Positions 26,254 through 33,469 of a DNA stretch of 64,000 bases are shown here, in pieces. The translations under genes were made by a program, and so were the position numbers. The DNA is taken from contig JANNSU010000072.1 of assembly GCA_031394355.1 (NCBI GenBank), forward strand, positions 1-64,000, read 5' to 3'. The notes under the pieces are model-generated. The model ran no database searches, had not been told where the DNA came from, and saw only the letters and a program-made list of their open reading frames with translations. Source of the DNA: JAEUMY01 sp031394355 (GTDB taxonomy: Bacteria > Pseudomonadota > Gammaproteobacteria > Burkholderiales > Usitatibacteraceae). Position 1 is the first letter of the stretch; each line of letters begins with the position of its first letter.

Positions 26254-27006
26254 TCAGGCGTGCATGTAGGTTCCGCCATTGACGGCAAGATTGGCACCGG
26301 TCATGTAACTCGCACCGTCTGATATCAGGTAGGCCACCGCGTGGGCAATATCATCTGGCAGTCCGACCCGGGCTGCCGGAATGCTGGCCAACAGTTGATC
26401 CCGTACGTCACCACGAATGGCGCGGGTCATGTCGGTATCAATGAAGCCTGGAGAAATGGCGTTGACTGTCACGCCCTTTGCCGCAACCTCCAGCGCAAGC
26501 GACTTCGTGAAGCCCAGAATGCCCGCCTTGGCCGCCGTGTAGTTGGTCTGACCGAACTGGCCTTTGAGCGCGTTCACCGACGAAATGTTCACGATGCGTC
26601 CCCAGCCACGCTCGCACATGCCATCAATGACATGGCGTGTCACGTTGAAGACGCTGGTGAGATTGGTGTTGATCACGCTCTGCCACTGCTCGGGCGTCAT
26701 CTTTCGAAACGACGTGTCGCGCGTGATGCCGGCGCAATTGACCAGCACATCCACCGGGCCGTGGCGATCGGCGATGGCCTGCACCATGTGGCCCATGGAC
26801 ACGAAGTCGGTGACGTCCCCGTATGCCAATGCAACCGAGGACTCGCTCAATCCATCATCCGCCATGGCCTTGGACCATGCGGCTTCGCTGCCGACGATCG
26901 CGTAGTTGGCGACCACGAAGTATCCCTCCGCAACCAACCGTCGGGTGATGCCGGTACCGATTCCGCCCACCCCGCCAGTGATGAGAGCGACTTTCTTGCC
27001 TGTCAT
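26254..27006 (-). CDS. acetoacetyl-CoA reductase, second copy (PhaB-like SDR)
   Basis: This 250-residue short-chain dehydrogenase is clearly paralogous to PhaB: GGVGGIGTGITRRL cofactor loop, NCAGITRDTSFRKMTPEQW, NISSVNALKGQFGQTNYTAAK with the Ser-Tyr-Lys triad. The usual NNAG is NCAG here. GAGGT precedes ATG 27006; the upstream frame is discarded. It faces phaB tail to tail and follows the phasin terminator. It may support the same step under other conditions or act on other 3-ketoacyl-CoAs; substrate not provable from sequence. Confidence 0.9.
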   Translation of the reverse strand: MTGKKVALITGGVGGIGTGITRRLVAEGYFVVANYAIVGSEAAWSKAMADDGLSESSVALAYGDVTDFVSMGHMVQAIADRHGPVDVLVNCAGITRDTSFRKMTPEQWQSVINTNLTSVFNVTRHVIDGMCERGWGRIVNISSVNALKGQFGQTNYTAAKAGILGFTKSLALEVAAKGVTVNAISPGFIDTDMTRAIRGDVRDQLLASIPAARVGLPDDIAHAVAYLISDGASYMTGANLAVNGGTYMHA

Positions 27007-27053
27007 GAGCAATACCTCAGAAGGTGGAATCGGCGCATTTGAACACAAGCCAT

Positions 27054-27081
27054 AAAAAAACCCCGAAGCGTGGCTTCGGGG
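27054..27081 (-). terminator. rho-independent terminator of the phasin gene
   Basis: On the minus strand the stem CCCCGAAGC / GCTTCGGGG (27073-27081 with 27061-27069) has a three-base loop and is followed by seven T (27054-27060). It lies about 80 bases past the phasin stop. A second hairpin, TTCCGGC/GCCGGAA at 27094-27113, precedes it. Confidence 0.9.
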
Positions 27082-27158
27082 TTCAATCCTTTATTCCGGC
27101 TTTGATGCCGGAAACAAAGGAGGAGGAGACGGTAGGGGAACGAGTCCCCGGCGCTGGC

Positions 27159-27719
27159 TTACTTGCGCTTGGCGGGTGCCTTGAACACAGCCTTCGGTGC
27201 AGCCTTCGCGCCGAAATCCTGGGCGGCTTTTACGCCAGCTTCGGAAAAGCTGGCCATTTGCTTGGCAGCCTTGGTGAAGGAATCCATCGCTGCGTTGGCG
27301 GCGGCAAGATTCGATTTGAGTGTTGCCACAGCAACGTCGCTGCCTGCCGGTGCAGTCTTGGCGACTTTGTCGAGGCCTTCAGCCAGCGTGGTCTGGAAGT
27401 CGCTGACGCCATCCTCAACGAGCGAGCTGTACTTGGCTTGCGTGCTGGTGGCCAGGTCATAGACATTCTTGGAGTAGGCCGTTGCCTGTTCCATCGAGGC
27501 TTCTGCAAAGCTGCTGCGCAGGGTGTTCAGTTCCTGCACGTCTTTGACGGCAGCGATGGCCATCAAATTCTTTGCGGCGGCATCGAGTACGGATTTGGTG
27601 GCGTTCAGTTGAAACGCAACCAGTTGCTCGGTGCTGTCCATGGAGACGCGGGCAAACTTGACTGCTGCGTCGACAGTGCTCTTGTTCATTACGCTGAATT
27701 GCTCATTCATGGTGTTCAT
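27159..27719 (-). CDS. phaP: phasin PhaP (granule-associated protein)
   Basis: This 186-residue, lysine/alanine-rich, fully helical protein has no signal. It matches the Phasin_2 family: NATKSVLDAAAKNLMAIAAVKD, ELNTLRSSFAEASMEQATAY in sections, with an Ala/Lys/Pro tail (AAPKAVFKAPAKRK). Phasins coat polyhydroxybutyrate granules and control their size and number. AGGAG precedes ATG 27719. The divergent neighbour phaR encodes the repressor expected to control it, and the gap between them carries a repeated CTGCA(A/C)CAT word. Confidence 0.93.
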   Translation of the reverse strand: MNTMNEQFSVMNKSTVDAAVKFARVSMDSTEQLVAFQLNATKSVLDAAAKNLMAIAAVKDVQELNTLRSSFAEASMEQATAYSKNVYDLATSTQAKYSSLVEDGVSDFQTTLAEGLDKVAKTAPAGSDVAVATLKSNLAAANAAMDSFTKAAKQMASFSEAGVKAAQDFGAKAAPKAVFKAPAKRK

Positions 27720-28096
27720 TTGTTTGCTCCTGGCGAGTAAAAGAAAAGGAAAATGTCTTGCATCGTGCGGTAGCGTTCACCCTTAAGCTTAGAAGGACAT
27801 CATGCCGGATGGGACGGACCGCTGCAGGCACTTTCAGTCACCAGATTCGCTACGGACATTTGAACCAGCCAGAGACTTTGTGCACTGCAACATGGTGAAT
27901 AATAGGGTCGTGTGGAAGCCAAGTCAAGAATTTTTTGTTGCGCTGCACCATAGTATGCCGCCCGCTGGGGTCAAAACCGCTGAAATGATTAAGTTTCAAT
28001 GGGTTATACTTCTGCAAATCAAACAAATCGCTTCCGCCGTCACACCAATGCAGGCTTAAATTGTGTCCTGCAACATGGGCCAATGAAGGATTGATC
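27720..28096. promoter_or_regulatory. phaP / phaR divergent control region with three CTGCAMCATRG words
   Basis: This 377-bp gap separates divergent phaP and phaR. The word CTGCA(A/C)CAT(G/A)G occurs at 27885-27895, 27943-27953 and 28068-28078, all on the plus strand. The last lies 18 bases before the phaR start. The middle copy is preceded by a T-rich stretch and GTTGCG. PhaR in other species represses both phaP and itself, so these words are candidate PhaR sites. No other gene is visible here. Confidence 0.55.
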
Positions 28097-28732
28097 ATGC
28101 GCATCATCAAGAAGTATCCCAATCGTCGGCTGTATGACACTGAAACCAGCACCTACATCACGCTGGCAGAGGTCAAACAGTTTGTTCTCGAGTATCAGAT
28201 CTTCATGGTCCAGGATGCCCGTTCGGGAGAAGACCTCACGCGAAGCATCCTTCTGCAGATCATTCTCGAAGAGGAGAGCGGTGGTGTGCCGATGTTCTCC
28301 AGCGACATGCTGGCCAATGTGATCCGCTACTACGGCCATTCCATGCAGGGCTTGATGGGCAACTATTTGGAGCGCAGCATCCATGCGTTCACCGAAGCCC
28401 AAAAGCAGTTCCAGGACCAGGCCGGCAAGGTCTACGGCCAGATTCCCGCGTTTACGCCGGATGCATGGCAGACCGTGATACAAGGGCAGGGCAGCGGTCT
28501 GAAGAACATGGTCGGCGACTATTTGAAAAACAGTGCATCCAGCGTGATCGGCATGCAGGATGAGCTTCGCAAGCAGGCCAGTCAGCTCTTTACTGCGTTC
28601 CCGTACGGCGCAAATGTGACGACCGGCCCTGAAACCGAACAACCCTCAGCCCAATCCGAAATCACACGGGCAGCAAAAAGTGCCACCAAGGTACCAGCCA
28701 AGGGGACCAAGAAGCCACGCGGTCGCGCATGA
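28097..28732 (+). CDS. phaR: polyhydroxyalkanoate synthesis repressor PhaR
   Basis: PhaR binds DNA and granules: when granules form it leaves the DNA and phasin expression starts. The 211-residue protein has the PHB_acc_N domain (RIIKKYPNRRLYDTETSTYI), then the PHB_acc region (RSILLQIILEEESGG, FSSDMLANVIRYYGHSMQG). The tail is Lys/Ala-rich (PAKGTKKPRGRA). GAAGGA lies six bases before ATG 28097. It overlaps rimO by four bases. Confidence 0.96.
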   Translation: MRIIKKYPNRRLYDTETSTYITLAEVKQFVLEYQIFMVQDARSGEDLTRSILLQIILEEESGGVPMFSSDMLANVIRYYGHSMQGLMGNYLERSIHAFTEAQKQFQDQAGKVYGQIPAFTPDAWQTVIQGQGSGLKNMVGDYLKNSASSVIGMQDELRKQASQLFTAFPYGANVTTGPETEQPSAQSEITRAAKSATKVPAKGTKKPRGRA

Positions 28733-30090
28733 CAGTTGCGGCAAAATCGCGAACCCGCAAGGCTGCCCCACCGCGAGTGGGTTTCGTCTCGCTGGGCTGT
28801 CCCAAGGCGCTGGTTGACTCAGAGCAGATCATTACCCAGCTCCGTGCCGAGGGCTATGACATCGCGCCCACCTACGACGGTGCCGACCTCGTGGTCGTGA
28901 ATACCTGCGGCTTTATCGATTCAGCAGTGGAGGAGTCGCTGGACGCCATTGGCGAAGCACTTGCCGAGAACGGCAAAGTTATCGTCACCGGCTGCCTTGG
29001 CGCCCGCGACGGCAAGGCCGGAAATCTCGTCATGGAGACGCATCCACAAGTGCTGGCCGTGACCGGGCCGCATGCCAAGGAAGAGGTCATGGCTGCAGTG
29101 CATCTGCATCTGCCGCAACCACATGATCCTTTCCTTGATCTGCTGCCGCCGCAAGGCATCAAACTCACGCCCAAGCATTACGCGTATCTCAAGATTTCCG
29201 AAGGTTGCAATCACCGCTGCACCTTCTGCATCATCCCCTCCATGCGTGGCGACCTGGTCAGCCGCCCGGTGGCCAACGTCATGCAGGAAGCCGAAAACCT
29301 GGTGAAGTCCGGCGTGAAGGAGCTATTGGTCATCTCGCAGGACACCAGCGCCTACGGTGTGGACGTCAAATACCGCACCGGGTTCTGGAACGGCAAACCG
29401 TTGCGTACGCGCATGACCGAACTGTGTGGCGCGCTGGGTTCTCTCGGCGCATGGGTTCGCTTGCACTACGTCTATCCCTATCCGCATGTGGATGAAGTGA
29501 TTCCGCTGATGGCAGAAGGGAAAATCCTTCCCTACCTCGACGTGCCTTTCCAACACGCCAGCCCGCGTATCCTGAAGCTGATGAAGCGACCGGCCAACTC
29601 GGAAAACAATCTCACGCGCATCAAAGCATGGCGTTCGGATTGCCCCGACATCACCATTCGCTCCACCTTCATCGTCGGCTTTCCGGGTGAAACCGAGGCT
29701 GAGTTTGAGCAGCTCCTCGACTTCCTGCGCGAAGCAAAACTGGATCGTGTCGGTTGTTTCGAATATTCGCCAGTGGACGGCGCCAAGGCCAATGACCTGG
29801 CAGACCCGGTGCCTGAAGCAGTCAAAGCCGAACGCAAGGCTCGCTTCATGGAAGTCCAGGCACAAATCAGCGCAGCCAAGTTGCAGGCCAAGGTCGGCCA
29901 GGAAATGACCGTACTGGTCGACGGCAGGGATGGCAGCAAAGCCATCGCTCGCGGACCAGGCGATGCGCCTGAGATTGATGGATTGGTGATCGTGTCAGGT
30001 GCCAAGGATGCAAAGCCCGGCGATTTCCTCAGGGTTAAAATCACCGGGGCGCTGGAGCATGACCTGAAAGCCAAGCTCATCAACGCCTGA
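28729..30090 (+). CDS. rimO: ribosomal protein uS12 methylthiotransferase RimO
   Basis: This radical-SAM enzyme adds a methylthio group to Asp88 of ribosomal protein S12. The 453-residue protein has the UPF0004 domain with cysteines in SLGCPKALVDSE, NTCGFIDSA and TGCLGARDG. The radical SAM cluster is CNHRCTFC, followed by a C-terminal TRAM domain. ATG overlaps the phaR stop (ATGA). Codons at 29759-29770 carry a one-mismatch palindrome (TCGAATATTCGC). Confidence 0.97.
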   Translation: MTVAAKSRTRKAAPPRVGFVSLGCPKALVDSEQIITQLRAEGYDIAPTYDGADLVVVNTCGFIDSAVEESLDAIGEALAENGKVIVTGCLGARDGKAGNLVMETHPQVLAVTGPHAKEEVMAAVHLHLPQPHDPFLDLLPPQGIKLTPKHYAYLKISEGCNHRCTFCIIPSMRGDLVSRPVANVMQEAENLVKSGVKELLVISQDTSAYGVDVKYRTGFWNGKPLRTRMTELCGALGSLGAWVRLHYVYPYPHVDEVIPLMAEGKILPYLDVPFQHASPRILKLMKRPANSENNLTRIKAWRSDCPDITIRSTFIVGFPGETEAEFEQLLDFLREAKLDRVGCFEYSPVDGAKANDLADPVPEAVKAERKARFMEVQAQISAAKLQAKVGQEMTVLVDGRDGSKAIARGPGDAPEIDGLVIVSGAKDAKPGDFLRVKITGALEHDLKAKLINA

Positions 30091-30114
30091 CACGCTGCGA
30101 ATATTCGCAAGCGA

Positions 30115-30136
30115 AGAGGCCCGCACATGCGGGCCT
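30115..30136 (+). terminator. hairpin after rimO
   Basis: GAGGCCCGC (30115-30123) pairs with GCGGGCCTC (30128-30136) around a four-base loop, 25 bases after the rimO stop. No T-run follows, so it may act as a bidirectional barrier with the convergent gene or only stabilise RNA. A perfect iterated palindrome (30097-30108) lies between the stop and the hairpin. Confidence 0.6.
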
Positions 30137-30164
30137 CATTCATGAGTCCTGTGCTGCGCGTTTG

Positions 30165-30590
30165 CTACTGACGCACGAGCTTGCCGTCCTGAACCTTGAT
30201 TTTGTCGCCAACCCGGAACTGGGTCTCGCTGTTGAAGTTGAAGGTACGAGTGTTGCCTTCGTCCATCTTCACCATCACCTTGTATTGCATCTTTTCTTTC
30301 GACTTCTTTTCGATCTGGTGGCCTGCATAGGCACCACCGACTGCGCCAACGACCGTGGCTGCATCCTTGCCGCGGCCGCTGCCGACCTGATGTCCGAGTA
30401 CACCACCCACAACGCCGCCAGCAACGGCACCGGCGCCAGAGCCTTCGCCCGCAACCTTGACGGTCTTGAGTTCAACAACGGTGCCGCAGTCCTTGCACTT
30501 GGCGTCTGCGACTGCGGCCCATAGTGTGGTGAAGGCGGCGAGGGCGCCCAATGCGGTGGCAGCAATGGCGTGGCGGATGAATGCGTTCAT
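30165..30590 (-). CDS. glycine-zipper 2TM domain protein (SlyB-like)
   Basis: This 141-residue envelope protein has a signal peptide (ATALGALAAFTTLWAAVADA). A glycine-zipper domain (GAGAVAGGVVGGVLGHQVGS, then VVGAVGGAYAGHQIEKK) is followed by a small beta tail (YKVMVKMDEGNTRTFNF). Relatives are outer-membrane or periplasmic proteins such as SlyB/PcpA. No lipobox is evident. The ribosome-binding site AAGGAG is joined directly to a palindrome copy (30603-30614). Confidence 0.85.
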   Translation of the reverse strand: MNAFIRHAIAATALGALAAFTTLWAAVADAKCKDCGTVVELKTVKVAGEGSGAGAVAGGVVGGVLGHQVGSGRGKDAATVVGAVGGAYAGHQIEKKSKEKMQYKVMVKMDEGNTRTFNFNSETQFRVGDKIKVQDGKLVRQ

Positions 30591-30602
30591 GGCGGTCTCC
30601 TT

Positions 30603-30614
30603 GCGAATATTCGC
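30603..30614. repeat. iterated palindrome joined to the ribosome-binding site of the glycine-zipper gene
   Basis: On the minus strand the palindrome runs straight into AAGGAG and the ATG at 30590. The flanks match the copy upstream of lysS (32185-32196) over 23 bases, from TCCTT before to GTGGTG after the core. Confidence 0.9.
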
Positions 30615-30660
30615 GTGGTGGTGCGGAAGTTTAGCGCGTCGGGCGGGAAGGGCGTTGACC

Positions 30661-32172
30661 TTACTCCGCTTTCAATTGCGGGAACAGAATCACGTCGCGG
30701 ATCGATGGGCTGTCAGTGAGCAACATCACCAGCCGGTCGATGCCGATGCCTTCGCCGCCAGTAGGCGGCAAGCCGTATTCCAGCGCACGGATGTAGTCGG
30801 CGTCGTAGTGCATGGCCTCGTGGTCACCCGCCTCCTTCTGCTTCACTTGCGCCTGGAAGCGCGCAGCCTGGTCTTCGGGGTCGTTCAACTCGGAGAATCC
30901 ATTGGCCAACTCGCGTCCGGCGATAAAGAGTTCGAAGCGATCGGTGATGCCAGGATTCTTGTCGTTGGCGCGTGCCAGGGGTGACACTTCGACCGGGTAG
31001 TCGATGATGAAAGTGGGCTGGATAAGCAGCGCCTCGGCTGTTTCCTCGAAGTACATGAGTTGCAGCGCGCCCAGCGTGATCTCCCCCTGCAGGTCGTGAC
31101 CCTTCTTCTTCAGCGCGTTGGTGAGGAACGTGGCGTCATGCAATTGCTCATCGCTGTGCTCTGGGAAATACTGCTTCACCGCCTGCACCATGGTCAGCCG
31201 GTCGAAGGGTTTGCCCAAGTCGATGTCCTGCCCCTGATACGTCACCAGTGTGGTGCCCAAGACACGCTGGGTCACGTCCTTCAGCAGCGCTTCGGTGAAG
31301 TTCATCAAGTCAACATAGTCCTGATACGCCCCGTAGAACTCCATCATGGTGAACTCGGGGTTGTGTCGGGTGGACATGCCTTCGTTGCGGAAATTTCGGT
31401 TGATCTCGAACACGCGCTCAAGCCCGCCCACCACCAGCCGCTTCAGATAGAGCTCCGGCGCGATGCGCAGATACAGCTCCATGTCCAGCGTGTTGTGGTG
31501 CGTCACAAAGGGACGCGCCGCTGCGCCGCCGGGGATGGGATGCATCATCGGTGTTTCCACTTCCAGATACTCGTGCTTCACCATGAAGTCGCGGATGGTC
31601 TGCACGACTTTGGACCGGATTTCGAAGGTCTTCCTCGTCTCCGGGCTCATGATGAGATCGACATAGCGCATGCGGTATTTCTGCTCCATGTCGGTGAGGC
31701 CGTGGAATTTTTCCGGCAGCGGACGCAGCGACTTGGATAGAAGGCGCAATTGCGTCACCTGCACAGTGAGTTCGCCGGTCTTGGTCTTGAAGAGCGTTCC
31801 CTCGGCTCCAAGAATGTCGCCAATATCCCAGTGCTTGAACGCTTCATGCGTGTCGGCACCGGTCTGATCGTTGTTGATGTAAAGCTGGATGCGACCCGTG
31901 CGGTCCTGGATCGTGGCGAAGCTCGCCTTGCCCATGACGCGCTTCAGCATCATGCGGCCGGCGACGCAGACATTGACTGCCGTCGGCTCGAGCTCTTCCT
32001 TGGTCTTCGCGTCAAATGTCTCATGCAGCACGGCAGCAACGTCACGCGGGCGGAAGTCGTTCGGGAATGCGATGCCGCCCTTACTGGTTTCCCGCAGCTT
32101 GGCCAGCTTGGCGCGGCGCTCCGCGATGATCTGGTTTTCGTCGATGGGCGGCGTCTGGGTTTGGTCAGTCAT
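30661..32172 (-). CDS. lysS: lysyl-tRNA synthetase (class II)
   Basis: This 503-residue class II synthetase has an OB-fold anticodon domain (VAGRMMLKRVMGKASFATIQ). Motif 2 is FRNEGMSTRHNPEFTMMEFY and motif 3 is GIGIDRLVMLLTDSPSIRDV. ATG 32172 follows AAGGA; the longer frame is discarded. It lies 133 bases downstream of prfB, as in E. coli, but the gap here holds a GTAGCCCGGATG-type inverted repeat and a palindrome copy, which may partly uncouple the two. Confidence 0.97.
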   Translation of the reverse strand: MTDQTQTPPIDENQIIAERRAKLAKLRETSKGGIAFPNDFRPRDVAAVLHETFDAKTKEELEPTAVNVCVAGRMMLKRVMGKASFATIQDRTGRIQLYINNDQTGADTHEAFKHWDIGDILGAEGTLFKTKTGELTVQVTQLRLLSKSLRPLPEKFHGLTDMEQKYRMRYVDLIMSPETRKTFEIRSKVVQTIRDFMVKHEYLEVETPMMHPIPGGAAARPFVTHHNTLDMELYLRIAPELYLKRLVVGGLERVFEINRNFRNEGMSTRHNPEFTMMEFYGAYQDYVDLMNFTEALLKDVTQRVLGTTLVTYQGQDIDLGKPFDRLTMVQAVKQYFPEHSDEQLHDATFLTNALKKKGHDLQGEITLGALQLMYFEETAEALLIQPTFIIDYPVEVSPLARANDKNPGITDRFELFIAGRELANGFSELNDPEDQAARFQAQVKQKEAGDHEAMHYDADYIRALEYGLPPTGGEGIGIDRLVMLLTDSPSIRDVILFPQLKAE

Positions 32173-32184
32173 GGTGTTGTCCTT

Positions 32185-32196
32185 GCGAATATTCGC
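32185..32196. repeat. iterated palindrome joined to the ribosome-binding site of lysS
   Basis: Same layout as at 30603: on the minus strand the core is followed by AAGGA and the lysS ATG at 32172. The shared 23-base context suggests duplication of the palindrome with its flanks. Confidence 0.9.
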
Positions 32197-32211
32197 GTGG
32201 TGCATTAGTGC

Positions 32212-32297
32212 GTAGCCCGGATGCAGCGCAGCGGAATCCGGGGTCCTTGAGCTTGCGGCCTGACATTCCGGATTCCGCGTTGCTTCATCCGGGCTAC
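32212..32297. repeat. GTAGCCCGGATG-type inverted repeat (copy 1)
   Basis: An 86-bp element whose ends are GTAGCCCGGATG (32212-32223) and its inverse CATCCGGGCTAC (32286-32297). Inner arms carry GGAATCCGGG and CCGGATTCCG. The same element occurs at 40918-41000. Similar sequences are known as dispersed intergenic repeats in many proteobacteria. Here it splits prfB from lysS. Confidence 0.9.
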
Positions 32298-32305
32298 CTC
32301 ATTGT

Positions 32306-33410
32306 TCATATTCCCTGCTTCAACGAAGCACTGATGAAGTCATCCAGATCGCCATCCAGCACCGACTTGGTGTTGCTGATTTCCACGTTGGTGCGCAGAT
32401 CCTTGATGCGGCTGTTGTCCAGCACATAGCTGCGAATCTGATGGCCCCAGCCCACGTCGGTTTTGGTGGCTTCGAGTTTGTCCTGCTCTTCGCGGCGCCT
32501 TCTCATCTCCAGTTCGAAGAGCTTGGATTTCAGCATCGACATCGCCTCTGCACGGTTGCGGTGCTGCGAGCGATCGTTCTGGCAGCTCACGACAATGCCC
32601 GTGGGGTTGTGCGTGAGGCGGACCGCAGAGTCCGTCTTGTTGATGTGCTGGCCGCCAGCGCCGGATGCACGGTACGTATCAACGCGCAAGTCCGCCGGAT
32701 TGATGTCGACCTCGAAAGAATCGTCGATTTCGGGCGATACGAACACGCTCGCGAACGACGTGTGACGGCCGCCGGACGAGTCAAAAGGCGACTTGCGTAC
32801 CAGGCGATGCACGCCTGTCTCGGTACGCAAATGGCCATAGGCATAGTCGCCTGCAATCTTGATCGTCGCGCTCTTGATGCCAGCGACTTCGCCATCGGAT
32901 TGTTCCAACACCTCGGTCTTGAAGCCCTTGCGCTCTGCGTAGCGCAAGTATTGGCGCAGCAGCATCGACGCCCAATCCTGCGCCTCCGTGCCACCGGCCC
33001 CCGACTGGATGTCCAGGAAACAATTGAGCGAGTCCGCCGGGTTGTTGAACATGCGGCGGAATTCCAGCCCCGCGACGACTTCCTCGATGCCCTGGGCGTC
33101 CGCAGCCACAGCGAGCAAGGTGTCATCGTCTGCATCCGCCTTCGCCATGTCGAATAGTTCCTTTGAATCGGACAAGCCGGAACTGACCTTGGTCAGCGAA
33201 CCGACGACCTCATCCAGCGCCTTCTTCTCCCGGCCCAGATCCTGGGCGCGCTTGGGATCCTCCCAGACCTTGGGGTCTTCTACGAGGTGGGCGACTTCTT
33301 CCTGTCGACGCTGTTTGCCGTCGAAGTCAAAGATACCTCCGCAGCTCGGCCGCGCGCGTGGCGAGGTCGGCCAGATGGTTCTGGATGGCATTCAGCTGAT
33401 CAGCTTCCAT
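32306..33410 (-). CDS. prfB: peptide chain release factor 2 with programmed +1 frameshift
   Basis: RF2 ends translation at UGA and UAA. The minus strand reads ATG at 33410, 27 codons, then CTT TGA at 33332-33327, with GGAGGT just upstream as the internal Shine-Dalgarno. A +1 shift on CTTTGA continues with Asp-Phe-Asp-Gly-Lys to the stop at 32306, about 367 residues in all. The GGQ motif is GAGGQHINKTDSAVR and the stop-reading SPF motif is RKSPFDSSGGRH. This is the classic autoregulatory frameshift. A palindrome variant (GCGAATATTCGT, 33414-33425) abuts the start, and no clear ribosome-binding site precedes it. Confidence 0.97.
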
Positions 33411-33469
33411 GATGCGAATATTCGTAAGGTGCCACACGTTCTGGCGAAGCCGCGAATTATACGGGACGC

